A DNA stretch of 64,000 bases from Bradyrhizobium guangdongense (GTDB lineage: Bacteria > Pseudomonadota > Alphaproteobacteria > Rhizobiales > Xanthobacteraceae), in assembly GCF_006483445.1 (NCBI RefSeq), contig NZ_PPPT01000018.1:1-64000 (forward strand), in the 5' to 3' direction. The translations under genes were made by a program, and so were the position numbers. This document shows, one piece after another, positions 56,213 to 64,000 of this stretch (the first letter of the stretch is position 1; each line of letters opens with the position of its first letter). The notes under the pieces are model-generated. The model did no database searches. It was not told where the DNA came from and was given only the letters and a program-made list of their open reading frames with translations.

Positions 56213-58774
56213 TTATCCCATCGCCTCCCGCACGAGCTCCTCGGCGGCTTCCGCCAACAGCTCGTCGGATGCTTCGCCATAAACTGACTCGCGGCCGATT
56301 TCCAGCAGGGCGGGCACGGCGAGCGGGGAGACGCGGTCGAGTTCCCTGTGGGTGATACGGCCCTGGATGCGGGCGAGCATGTCGCCGAGCCGGCGGAGGT
56401 CGAGCAGGCCGGTGGCGGCATCGGCGCGCGCGGCGCGCAGCAGCACGTGATCGGCCTGGTGTTTTCGCAGGACGTCGTAGACCAGATCGGTCGAGAACAG
56501 CACCTGTCGCCTGCTCTTCTCCTCGCCGGTGAAGCGGCGTTCGATCAGGCCAGAGATGATGGCGCAATTGCGGAAGGTGCGTTTCATCAGCGCCGACTCC
56601 GCGAGCCAGGCTTCGAGATCGTCGCCCAGCATGTCCGGGCTGAAGAGAGCATCGAGATCGAGCTGTCCGTTGCGGATCATGAAGGAGGCATCGCCCAGCC
56701 CCCAGATCGCGACAGAATATTCGTTGGCGACAAAGCCGAGCGGCCGGGCGCGGGCGCGCTCCAGCCGGCGCGTCAGGAGCATGCCGAGCGTCTGGTGCGC
56801 GAGCCGGCCTTCGAAGGGATAGCAGATGAGATAGTGCTTGTTGCCGCGTGGAAAGGTCTCGACCAGCAGCTCGCGCACGCCGGGCACGTGCGAGACGTCC
56901 TTCTGCAAACGCAGCCAGTCGCGCACCTGCTCGGGCAGGCCGCGCCAGGCGCGCCCGTCGTCGAGCAGCTTTCGCACGCGCTCCGCAAGATAGGTCGAGA
57001 GCGGAAATTTGCCACCCATATAGGACGGCACTTTTGGATCCTTGTCATGCGCGCGCGAGACATAGACCTGGTCCTCGGCCAGCGCCTCGTAGCGCACGAC
57101 CTCGCCGCCGAACACAAAGGTGTCGCCGGGACTGAGGCCTTCGATAAAGACCTCCTCGATCTCGCCGAGTACGCGGCCGCCACGGGCGATTGCGCCTGTC
57201 GAGCCCGAGCCGGTCGAGCGCGAGCGCACCAGCCGCACCTTCAGCATCGTCTCCTCGACGATGGTCCCGACATTGAGGCGGTAGCTCTGCCGCACGCGGG
57301 GATTGGCGACGCGCCAGCGGCCCTGCTTGTCCTGCTTGATACGTGCGAAGCGCTCATAGGTCTTCAGCGCATAGCCGCCGGTGGCGACGAAATCGACGAC
57401 ATCGTCAAAGTCGTTGCGCGCAAGGTTTGCGTAAGGCGCTGCGGTCCGCACCTCCTTGTAGAGCTCGTCGGAGAGAAACGGCTCGCCGCAGGCACATCCC
57501 AGCACATGCTGCGCCAGCACGTCGAGCGCGCCTAGGCGCAAGGGCGGCGTGTCCTGCGCATTCTCGGCGATGGCATCGATCGCGACACGGCATTCCAGCA
57601 CCTCGAAGCGATTGGCGGGCACCAGCACCGCGCGCGAGGCTTCGTCAAAGCGGTGATTGGCGCGGCCGATCCGCTGCATCAGCCGCGACGAGCCCTTGGG
57701 CGCGCCGATATTGATGACGAGATCGACATCGCCCCAGTCGACGCCGAGATCGAGCGAGGAGGTGCAGACTACGCCGCGCAGGCGTCCCGCCGCCATCGCG
57801 TCCTCGACCTTGCGGCGCTGCGCGACGTCGAGAGAGCCGTGATGCAGCGCGATCGCAAGGCCATCGTCGTTCATGCGCCAGAGGTCCTGGAACAGCATCT
57901 CGGCCTGGCTGCGGGTGTTGACGAAGACCAGCGTGGTCTTGTTCTGCTTGATCAGCTCGTAGACTTCGGGAAGGGCGTGACGCGCGGAGTGGCCGGACCA
58001 CGGCAGGCGCTCGCGCGTATCGAGCATCTCGACGACGGGCGGGGCAGCACCTCCGGCGGTGACGATGTCGGCCGACTGCGCCCGGCCGTCCGGTTGCGGC
58101 ATCAGGAAGCGTGCCAGCGATTCCGGCTCGGCAACGGTCGCCGACAATCCGATGGCGCGCATCTGCGGCGCCAGCCGCCACAGGCGCGCAAGGCCGAGCG
58201 ACAGGAGATCACCGCGCTTGGAGGTGACGAGCGCATGCAGCTCGTCGAGCACGATGCGCCTGAGCGAGGAGAACAGGAACGGTCCGTCGTCGGACGACAG
58301 CAGCAGCGCGAGCTGCTCCGGCGTGGTCAGCAACACGTCGGGTGGATAGCGGCGCTGGCGCTGGCGGCGCGACACTGGCGTGTCGCCTGTGCGGGTCTCG
58401 ACCTTGATCGGCAGGCCCATCTCGGCGATGGGCCGCTCGAGATTGCGCGCGATGTCGACGGCGAGCGCCTTCAGCGGCGAGATGTAGAGCGTGTGCAGGC
58501 CGCCCGCGCGCTGCACGGCGCGGCCGGTGGAAACGACGTTGCTCTTGTCACTTCGGGGGGACGAGAGCTCCACCAGCGTCGGCAAGAATCCCGCCAGCGT
58601 CTTGCCGGCGCCGGTCGGCGCGATCAGCAATGCGGAGCGATCCTCGCGCGCCTTCTCCAGCAGCGCGATCTGATGTTCGCGCGGCGACCAGCCGCGGCCC
58701 GCGAACCAGCGCAGGAAGCGGTCGGGCAGCAGCGCGGCCGGCTCGGCCGATAATGTGAGGATGCGGGGCGGCAC
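56213..58774 (-). CDS. Ligase-associated DNA damage response DEXH-box helicase (Lhr-like)
   Basis: The 853-residue superfamily-2 helicase starts with GTG at 58774. Motif I is APTGAGKTLAGFLP, motif Ia YISPLKALAVD, motif II VLDELHAL, motif III LSATVAEPE and motif VI QRIGRANHRFD. The Lhr winged-helix and DUF4145-like C-terminal parts follow to residue 853. Such proteins translocate 3'-5' on single-stranded DNA. Together with PdeM they mark the ligase-associated repair module. Confidence 0.94.
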   Translation of the reverse strand: MPPRILTLSAEPAALLPDRFLRWFAGRGWSPREHQIALLEKAREDRSALLIAPTGAGKTLAGFLPTLVELSSPRSDKSNVVSTGRAVQRAGGLHTLYISPLKALAVDIARNLERPIAEMGLPIKVETRTGDTPVSRRQRQRRYPPDVLLTTPEQLALLLSSDDGPFLFSSLRRIVLDELHALVTSKRGDLLSLGLARLWRLAPQMRAIGLSATVAEPESLARFLMPQPDGRAQSADIVTAGGAAPPVVEMLDTRERLPWSGHSARHALPEVYELIKQNKTTLVFVNTRSQAEMLFQDLWRMNDDGLAIALHHGSLDVAQRRKVEDAMAAGRLRGVVCTSSLDLGVDWGDVDLVINIGAPKGSSRLMQRIGRANHRFDEASRAVLVPANRFEVLECRVAIDAIAENAQDTPPLRLGALDVLAQHVLGCACGEPFLSDELYKEVRTAAPYANLARNDFDDVVDFVATGGYALKTYERFARIKQDKQGRWRVANPRVRQSYRLNVGTIVEETMLKVRLVRSRSTGSGSTGAIARGGRVLGEIEEVFIEGLSPGDTFVFGGEVVRYEALAEDQVYVSRAHDKDPKVPSYMGGKFPLSTYLAERVRKLLDDGRAWRGLPEQVRDWLRLQKDVSHVPGVRELLVETFPRGNKHYLICYPFEGRLAHQTLGMLLTRRLERARARPLGFVANEYSVAIWGLGDASFMIRNGQLDLDALFSPDMLGDDLEAWLAESALMKRTFRNCAIISGLIERRFTGEEKSRRQVLFSTDLVYDVLRKHQADHVLLRAARADAATGLLDLRRLGDMLARIQGRITHRELDRVSPLAVPALLEIGRESVYGEASDELLAEAAEELVREAMG

Positions 58775-58818
58775 GGCTTAAGAGGTAAGGCGTGCGCAGG
58801 GCTTCGTCGAGGGGCACC

Positions 58819-59008
58819 CTTCACCTCGCCCCGCTTGCGGGGAGAGCATAGGCCGCCTTCGGCGGCCGTTTTCAAGAACGCCGAAGCGAAAGCTTCGGCT
58901 ATGCGCGAAGCGATCGGGTGAGGGGGACTCTCCGCGAGTCCAACTCTCACCGTGATTGCGGAAGCAGCCCCTCACCCCAACCCTCTCCCCGTAAGAACGG
59001 GGAGAGGG
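58819..59008. repeat. Composite inverted repeat with CTCGCCCCGC ends
   Basis: It shares CCTCGCCCCGCTTGCGGGGAG and the GGGTGAGGGGGACTCTCCGC segment with the element at 29501-29646. Internal pairs include GGCCGCCTTCGGCGGCC and GAAGCGAAAGCTTCG. It fills the gap between the helicase start and the binding-protein gene. Confidence 0.8.
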
Positions 59009-59020
59009 GGAGGAAGAAGA

Positions 59021-60193
59021 TCACTTCATCGGGCACTTGTCGTGGAAGCGGTCCTGGTCGTCCTTGACGATGGTGGCGACGGTCTTCAGCGCGAGCTGGC
59101 CTTCGGCATCCTTGACCACGTCCTGGAGATAGAAGTTCTGGATCGGGATGTGGTTGTTGCCGAACTTGAACGCGCCGCGCACGGATTTGAAGGTCGCCTT
59201 TTCCATCGCGGCCTTCATCTCGTCCTTCTTGCTGGTATCGCCATTGACGGCGACGACCGCGCTGTTGATGAGCTGGGCCGCGTCATAGGACTGCGCGCCG
59301 TAGAAGCTCGGGCGCAGGCCGGTGTACTTCTTGCGATAGTCGGCGACGTAGCGCTTGTTCTCCTCGTTCGGCAGGTCGTTGACCCATTGCTGCGCGCCGG
59401 GAACGCCGAGGGCATTCTCCTTCTGGAGCGGCAGCGAGAGCTCATCGATGGTGAAGGCGGTGTAGAGCGGAATCTGCTGCTTGATGCCGGCCTGGCTGTA
59501 CTGATTGAGGAACTGCACGCCGGCAGCGCCCGGATAGAACACGAAGATCGCTTCCGCCTTGGAGTTGCGCGCCTTGGAGAGTTCGGCGGAGAAGTCGAGC
59601 TGGCTCGGCCACACCGTGTATTCCTCGCCGATCACCTCGCCCTTGAAGGTGCTCTTCACGCCGGCCAGCATATCCTTGCCCGCGGCATAGTTGGGGCCGA
59701 TCAGGAACACGCTCTTGATGCCCTTCTGGTTCATGTAGAGGCCCATCGCCTGCGGCGTCTGATCGTTCTGCCAGGAGGTCGAGAACACGTAGGGCGAACA
59801 CAATTCGCCGGCGAGCTGCGACGGGCCCGCGTTGGCAACGACCATCATCGTCTTCGCATCGATCACCGGCTTCAATGAGGCGAGCAGCACGTTGGACCAG
59901 ATGTAGCCGGCGATGAAATCGACCTTGTCGGACTGGATCAGTTTTTCGGTCTTCTGCTTGCCGACGTCAGGCTTCTGCTGGTCGTCCTCGTAGATTACCT
60001 CGACCGGCTTGCCGCCCATCTTGCGGCCGAGATGGTCGAGCGCGAGCTCGAACGAGTTGCGCATGTCGTTGCCGATCACGGCGGTCGGGCCGCTGAAGGT
60101 CGAGACGAAACCGATCTTGATGGTGTCGCCGGCGAAAGCCGGGCTTGCCAGCGCGAGCGCAGCCGCGCCCGCCAGCCAGAATGCTGTCCTCAT
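59021..60193 (-). CDS. Branched-chain amino-acid-type ABC substrate-binding protein (orphan)
   Basis: The ATG at 60193, preceded by GAGGAGGGG, gives 390 residues. The signal peptide (FWLAGAAALALASPAFAG) is followed by a periplasmic type-I binding fold (IKIGFVSTFSGPTAVIGNDM, IGPNYAAGKDMLAGV, AIFVFYPGAAGVQFLNQY). It belongs to the LivK-like group, many of which bind aromatic or other organic acids in Bradyrhizobium. No permease or ATPase gene is beside it, so its partner components are elsewhere. Confidence 0.92.
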   Translation of the reverse strand: MRTAFWLAGAAALALASPAFAGDTIKIGFVSTFSGPTAVIGNDMRNSFELALDHLGRKMGGKPVEVIYEDDQQKPDVGKQKTEKLIQSDKVDFIAGYIWSNVLLASLKPVIDAKTMMVVANAGPSQLAGELCSPYVFSTSWQNDQTPQAMGLYMNQKGIKSVFLIGPNYAAGKDMLAGVKSTFKGEVIGEEYTVWPSQLDFSAELSKARNSKAEAIFVFYPGAAGVQFLNQYSQAGIKQQIPLYTAFTIDELSLPLQKENALGVPGAQQWVNDLPNEENKRYVADYRKKYTGLRPSFYGAQSYDAAQLINSAVVAVNGDTSKKDEMKAAMEKATFKSVRGAFKFGNNHIPIQNFYLQDVVKDAEGQLALKTVATIVKDDQDRFHDKCPMK

Positions 60194-60494
60194 AACCACT
60201 CCCCTCCTCATTATCGTTCCCTGAAGATGGGCGATCGCCCCCTCCGGATACCTGTTTAGGGCGCGAAATCGTGTGAGCCGTCAATGGCTCGGCGCCGATC
60301 CCTGCACCATAATTCGTATGAATCGTTAATGGCAAGAACTATAGTTCTACTTCCTTGGGTGAGGACTGCGGCGCTTTTTCGCGCCCTCATCAATACGCGA
60401 CGCCTATCCGTCAATTGATGACGGCTATTGGACCGCGGGCCCCGGTCCGCACTTAAATGCGGACGAGACCCCTCACGCGAATCGAGGCCGCTCC
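60194..60494. other. Divergent control region between binding protein and NDH-2
   Basis: About 300 bases without a gene. The AT-rich middle part (60300-60355) contains a perfect palindrome listed separately. The two promoters probably lie on each side of it. Confidence 0.5.
60335..60348. promoter_or_regulatory. Palindrome in the divergent promoter region
   Basis: AGAACTATAGTTCT is a perfect 14-base palindrome. It lies 142 bases before the binding-protein start and 147 before the ndh start. The regulator is unknown. Confidence 0.5.
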
Positions 60495-61760
60495 ATGACT
60501 GGGAATCCACACCGCGTCGTCATCGTCGGGGCCGGCTTTGGCGGGCTGGAGACGACCTATCGGCTGGCCGGCAGCGGCGTCGCGATCACGCTGATCGACC
60601 GCCGCAACCACCATTTGTTTCAGCCGCTGCTCTACCAGGTCGCGACCGCCTCGCTCGCGACCAGCGATATCGCCTGGCCGGTACGCCATCTCATGCGCGA
60701 CCGCCCTGAGGTCACGACGCTGTTTGCGACCGCCAGCGGCGTCGATAGCGCGCGCAAGAGCGTGCAACTCGAGGACGGCAGCGAGGTGCCCTACGACACG
60801 CTGGTGCTCGCGACCGGCGCGCGCCACGCCTATTTCGGTCATGACGAGTGGGAGCAATGGGCGCCGGGATTGAAGACGCTGGAGGACGCCACCACGCTGC
60901 GGCGTCACATCCTTGTCGCCTTCGAGCGCGCCGAGCGCGAGACCGACCCGGCACGGCGCGCGGCACGGCTCACCTTTGTCATCGTCGGCGCAGGTCCGAC
61001 CGGCGTGGAGCTCGCCGGCACCATCGCGGAGATGGCGCACCACACGCTGCCCGGCGATTTCCGCAACATCGACACGCGCAAGGCGCGCGTCATCCTGATC
61101 GAGGCCGGCCCGCGCGTGCTCGCGGGCTTTGCCGACGATCTCTCGGCTTACGCGCTCGCGTCGCTGGAAAAGATCGGCGTCGAGGTCGTGCTGGGACAGG
61201 CCGTCACCGAGATCGACCGCGAGGGCGTGGTGTATGGCGGCGTGAGGCTGAATGCGAAGACAAAAATCTGGGCCGCCGGCGTGCGCGCCTCGCCCGCCGC
61301 GGAATGGCTGGGCGCGCCGGCCGACCGCGCCGGGCGCGTGCAGGTCGCCGACGATCTCACGATCCCCGGCCATCCCGAGATCTTTGCGATCGGCGACACC
61401 GTCTCGATCAACGCCTGGGAGGGCAAGCCGGTGCCGGGCATCGCGCCGGCGGCGAAGCAGCAGGGCCGTCACGTCGCCGATACGATCAAGGCGCGCTTAC
61501 GCGGCGCGAGCGCCGGCCCGTTCCGCTACAAGCACGCCGGAAGTCTTGCGCAGATCGGCAAGCGGCTCGCCGTAATCGATTTCGGCAAATTCAAGCTGCG
61601 CGGCACCATCGCGTGGTGGATCTGGGGCATCGCGCACATCTACTTCCTGATCGGCCTGCGGCATCGCATGGCGGTGGCGCTGAGCTGGCTCTGGATCTAC
61701 GTCCGCGATCAGCGTGCGGCGCGGCTGATCACGCAGGGCAGCAGCAAGGTGGTGGGGTAG
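60495..61760 (+). CDS. ndh: Type II NADH dehydrogenase (NDH-2)
   Basis: This 421-residue monotopic flavoprotein oxidises NADH and reduces quinone without pumping protons. The FAD-binding site is VVIVGAGFGGLETTYRL, the second dinucleotide site VIVGAGPTGVELAGTIAEM and the late FAD motif IFAIGDTVSI. The C-terminus (IWGIAHIYFLIGLRHRMAVALSWLW, in part) has the amphipathic or membrane-binding helix usual for NDH-2. It is divergent from the LivK-like gene. Confidence 0.93.
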   Translation: MTGNPHRVVIVGAGFGGLETTYRLAGSGVAITLIDRRNHHLFQPLLYQVATASLATSDIAWPVRHLMRDRPEVTTLFATASGVDSARKSVQLEDGSEVPYDTLVLATGARHAYFGHDEWEQWAPGLKTLEDATTLRRHILVAFERAERETDPARRAARLTFVIVGAGPTGVELAGTIAEMAHHTLPGDFRNIDTRKARVILIEAGPRVLAGFADDLSAYALASLEKIGVEVVLGQAVTEIDREGVVYGGVRLNAKTKIWAAGVRASPAAEWLGAPADRAGRVQVADDLTIPGHPEIFAIGDTVSINAWEGKPVPGIAPAAKQQGRHVADTIKARLRGASAGPFRYKHAGSLAQIGKRLAVIDFGKFKLRGTIAWWIWGIAHIYFLIGLRHRMAVALSWLWIYVRDQRAARLITQGSSKVVG

Positions 61761-61773
61761 GCTCTCCCCTCCC

Positions 61774-61853
61774 CGTCATTGCGAGCGCAGCGAAGCAATC
61801 CAGAATCTCTATGCGGAAGCAGTCTGGATTGCTTCGCTGCGCTCGCAATGACG
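61774..61853. repeat. Inverted repeat, TCATTGCGAGCG family, second copy
   Basis: Perfect 31-base arms (61774-61804 and 61823-61853) surround an 18-base centre. The arms match the 27104-27179 element apart from a T/C change in GCG(T/C)AGC and in the flanking bases. It lies 13 bases after the ndh stop and could end transcription. Confidence 0.92.
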
Positions 61854-61989
61854 ATGGGACGCAAAGCTTAACGCCGTGAGCGTCAAGTAGTTAACGCCAA
61901 AAAATATCGCCTCGCGGCACCTCGCCGACGTCCTTGAAAGCATCTCTCCCCATCACTTAATCCGCCGCGCATTGCAACAGGAGGCATCC

Positions 61990-62787
61990 ATGTTCGTCAT
62001 GGAATTTGTCGCCGAACATCCTTATGTCACCATCATCGTCGTTGCGGTGGTCGCGTATGTGCTCGGCAGCATTCGCGTCGCCAATCAGTATGAACGCAGC
62101 GTCGTGTTCCGGCTGGGCAAGTTCAACCGCACTGCTGGCCCCGGCCTTTATCTCGTCTGGTCCTTCATCGAATGGCAGACCAAGATTGACCTGCGCACCA
62201 TCACGGCCAATGTCGAGCAGCAGGAGAGCATCACGCGGGACAACGTGCCGATCAAGGTCGATGCCGTGGTCTGGTATCACATCGTCGACCCCGAGCTCGC
62301 CGTGATCGAGGTCAAGGCCGTCTCGAACGCGGTCGAGCAGGTCTCGCTGACGACGTTGCGCACCGTGCTCGGTCAGCATACGCTGGACGAGATCTTGAAG
62401 GCGCAGGACACCATTGCCGACATCATGCAGAAGGCGATCGACGCGACCACCAAGCCGTGGGGCGTCCAGGTCGAGCTGGTGCAGATGAAGAGCGTGGAGA
62501 TCCCGCCCAGCATGCAACGTGCGCTGGCCCAGGAAGCGGAAGCCTTGCGCGAGAAGCGCGCCCGCCTGATCAAGGCCGAGGCCGAGCTCGACGCCGCCGA
62601 GCAGCTTCGTCAGGCCGCCGAAGTGATCATGCAGAACCCCGCCGGCCTGGAGCTGCGCCGCATGCAGATGATCACCGAGGTCGGCGCCGAGCAGAACACC
62701 ATGACCCTGGTGATGATGCCGAGCGAGTTCGTGTCGATGGCACGCGGGATCGCGGATGCTGCGAAGGCAGTGGTGGCGAAGGGGTGA
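61990..62787 (+). CDS. Slipin-family (SPFH/band 7) membrane protein
   Basis: From the ATG at 61990, preceded by AGGAGG, the protein has 265 residues. A single N-terminal membrane helix (VTIIVVAVVAYVLGSIRVA) is followed by the SPFH domain (YERSVVFRLGKFNRTAGPGLYLVWSF, RTVLGQHTLDEIL) and a coiled coil (LIKAEAELDAAEQLRQAAEV). Slipins form membrane microdomain scaffolds. No NfeD-type partner gene is adjacent. Confidence 0.93.
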   Translation: MFVMEFVAEHPYVTIIVVAVVAYVLGSIRVANQYERSVVFRLGKFNRTAGPGLYLVWSFIEWQTKIDLRTITANVEQQESITRDNVPIKVDAVVWYHIVDPELAVIEVKAVSNAVEQVSLTTLRTVLGQHTLDEILKAQDTIADIMQKAIDATTKPWGVQVELVQMKSVEIPPSMQRALAQEAEALREKRARLIKAEAELDAAEQLRQAAEVIMQNPAGLELRRMQMITEVGAEQNTMTLVMMPSEFVSMARGIADAAKAVVAKG

Positions 62788-62949
62788 GGGTCTCGTGTCC
62801 CGGACGCGGTGCGGCATCCGGGCGATGCGAAGCATCGTCCCGTATGACGCGCCGCAGAGCCGGGACCCAGAGACGTGGGCCCCGGCTCTGCATCGCACCG
62901 CTACGCGCTGCGCTGCGTCCGGGGCACGAATTTGAGTGGCTTCGCCGCC

Positions 62950-64000
62950 TTACGGCGCCTTGCAGACGAAGTTCGCGGCGTCCTCGCTGTCGCCCTGTCC
63001 GGAATAGGCGGCGTAGGCCGGGTACGGACACAGCGGCCGCGTGCGGTTCGGGCTCCACGTGGCCGGGACTTCCTTGTTCGCCGGATTGGCTGACACGATG
63101 ATGCGCTCGGGCGCCTTGCCGTTCTCCACCCAGTCGGTCAGCGCGGTGAGCGCATCGAACTTGTCGAGCGCGACGCCGCCGCCGCAATGCGTTTCGCCGG
63201 GGATGGTGAAGAGGCGCGCGAGACCGCCGGCGCGTCCTTGCAGGTTCTTGTCCAGCCGGCCGTACCAGCGAATGCTGTCGTTCACGGAGAAGACCGGGTC
63301 GGCCTGACCGTGATAGATCAGCATCTTGCCGCCGGACTTCTGCAACCCTGCGAGCTTGGGATCGTCGACGTCGGGCGGGGTCATGAAGTCCATCGCCGAC
63401 TCCGTGAATGTGCCGTCCTTGGCAAAAATCTTTGGCGCGTCCTTGTCGAAATCATACGCCTTGAGGGCATCGATCAGCTTGTCGCTGCTGCCCTCCACCG
63501 CAACCGGCGGTGTCGAGAAGATGTAGTTCAGCGACGCCGCGCCCATGGTGGCGATGATCGGATAATTGTTCCAGGGCGCGACCGGGCTCTCGACCTTCCA
63601 GGCGCGCCAGTTGCCGGTGCCGATGCCGCCATCGAGCGGCCAGTCGGAATAGAGCGCCTCGCCCTTCGAATTCTTCGGGCCGGCGAGGCTCGTCTTCAGC
63701 GCCTCCACCTTGGCTTCAGGAAGACAGGCATTGGTCTGACCGGGCGCGCAGGTGAGGCTCTTGAGGTCGAACGCCTTCTGGCACGCCGCGAGATTCGCGG
63801 TCAGGCCGTCCTTGACACCGTCGAGCGCATCGCAGGCCTCGGTGATACGCGAAGCGACGAGCTGCGCGTCCTCCCTGGTGATCGATTTGCGCAGATCGGG
63901 ATCGGCCTTGAGAAACGCCTGCACGTCCCAGGCATGCTGGATCGCGGCGCGCGGCAGGTCGAAGCCGGGATTGCCGACGAGGAAGCCGTCATAATTCTCG
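62950..64000 (-). CDS. Tannase/feruloyl esterase family protein, N-terminus outside the window
   Basis: The frame is open to the window edge and reads ENYDGFLVGNPGFDLPRAAI at its beginning, a typical internal sequence of this family, so the start and the nucleophile Ser lie beyond base 64000. Acid and base residues fit the Asp in YHGQADPVFSV and the His in PGETHCGGG. Cysteines in ACDALDGVKDG, AACQKAF, LTCAPGQTNACLPEA and FVCKAP suit the known disulphides. Relatives are exported esterases acting on gallate, ferulate or similar esters of plant phenolics. It ends near a repeat-like stretch after the slipin gene. Confidence 0.9.
   Translation of the reverse strand, partial: ENYDGFLVGNPGFDLPRAAIQHAWDVQAFLKADPDLRKSITREDAQLVASRITEACDALDGVKDGLTANLAACQKAFDLKSLTCAPGQTNACLPEAKVEALKTSLAGPKNSKGEALYSDWPLDGGIGTGNWRAWKVESPVAPWNNYPIIATMGAASLNYIFSTPPVAVEGSSDKLIDALKAYDFDKDAPKIFAKDGTFTESAMDFMTPPDVDDPKLAGLQKSGGKMLIYHGQADPVFSVNDSIRWYGRLDKNLQGRAGGLARLFTIPGETHCGGGVALDKFDALTALTDWVENGKAPERIIVSANPANKEVPATWSPNRTRPLCPYPAYAAYSGQGDSEDAANFVCKAP

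Noticed and set aside
56348-57535. A 395-residue frame antisense to the Lhr-like helicase
   Set aside because: Low-complexity shadow with no domain. The helicase frame carries all the motor motifs.

Overview
The window is high-GC alphaproteobacterial DNA and reads as a stretch of Bradyrhizobium (or close Nitrobacteraceae) chromosome. The support is a HemA whose length and N-terminus fit the Bradyrhizobium protein, an alpha-type F0 ATP synthase cluster with separate b' and b subunits, a PodJL-like polarity protein, the coxB-coxA-ctaB-ctaG-coxC order, and several families of long inverted intergenic repeats common in this group. No rRNA, tRNA, CRISPR array, insertion sequence, prophage or integrase was seen. 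Most of the window is conserved core chromosome.

Layout. 0.1-9.2 kb: an MBL-fold hydrolase, hemA with a perfect FNR/FixK-type box upstream, a transporter-domain hybrid sensor kinase convergent with a NarL/LuxR response regulator (CrbS/CrbR-like), and an MHS-family transporter with an unusual cysteine-bearing insert. 9.2-14.3 kb: YjbQ, two secreted or periplasmic proteins of unknown function, and the F0 operon atpI-atpB-atpE-atpF'-atpF. 14.4-17.7 kb (minus strand): thrC, an M16 peptidase and a GNAT acetyltransferase. 18.1-19.3 kb: a solo response regulator and an NTF2-like protein. 19.4-26.0 kb (minus strand): the aa3 cytochrome c oxidase operon coxB-coxA-ctaB-small membrane protein-ctaG-coxC, followed by a DUF983 protein and SURF1. 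26.5-33.8 kb: IalB, TldD, signal peptidase I, a nucleotidyltransferase-like protein, a PAN/Apple protein, glutamate-cysteine ligase, and a divergent MarR/GST pair with two palindromic operators. 33.9-40.6 kb: a beta-oxidation cluster (acyl-CoA dehydrogenase, thiolase, FadJ-type fusion) preceded by an NTF2-like gene, with a divergent PadR regulator and a concentric palindrome between them. 40.9-44.4 kb: PodJL. 44.5-46.8 kb: GIY-YIG protein, TauE/SafE exporter and its TIGR02186 partner. 46.9-52.8 kb: an ABC importer with two different permeases, a GntR/FCD regulator and a frameshifted binding protein, divergent from a FAH-family enzyme and a cyclase-family enzyme. 52.8-55.5 kb: UlaG-like hydrolase, EamA exporter, LysR regulator. 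55.5-58.8 kb: PdeM and an Lhr-like helicase of the ligase-associated DNA repair set. 59.0-64.0 kb: an orphan LIV-type binding protein, NDH-2, slipin and a truncated tannase/feruloyl esterase.

The core theme is respiration and energy: ALA synthesis feeds haem, ctaB and ctaG feed the cox operon, and the F0 operon and NDH-2 lie in the same region. The catabolic modules are each paired with their own regulator and with visible operator-like palindromes. I did not find a convincing wholly new system. The best leads are the ABC/GntR/FAH/cyclase module with its frameshifted binding protein, the CrbSR-like locus with its odd transporter, the PadR and MarR operators, and intergenic repeats that supply the stop codons of neighbouring genes.
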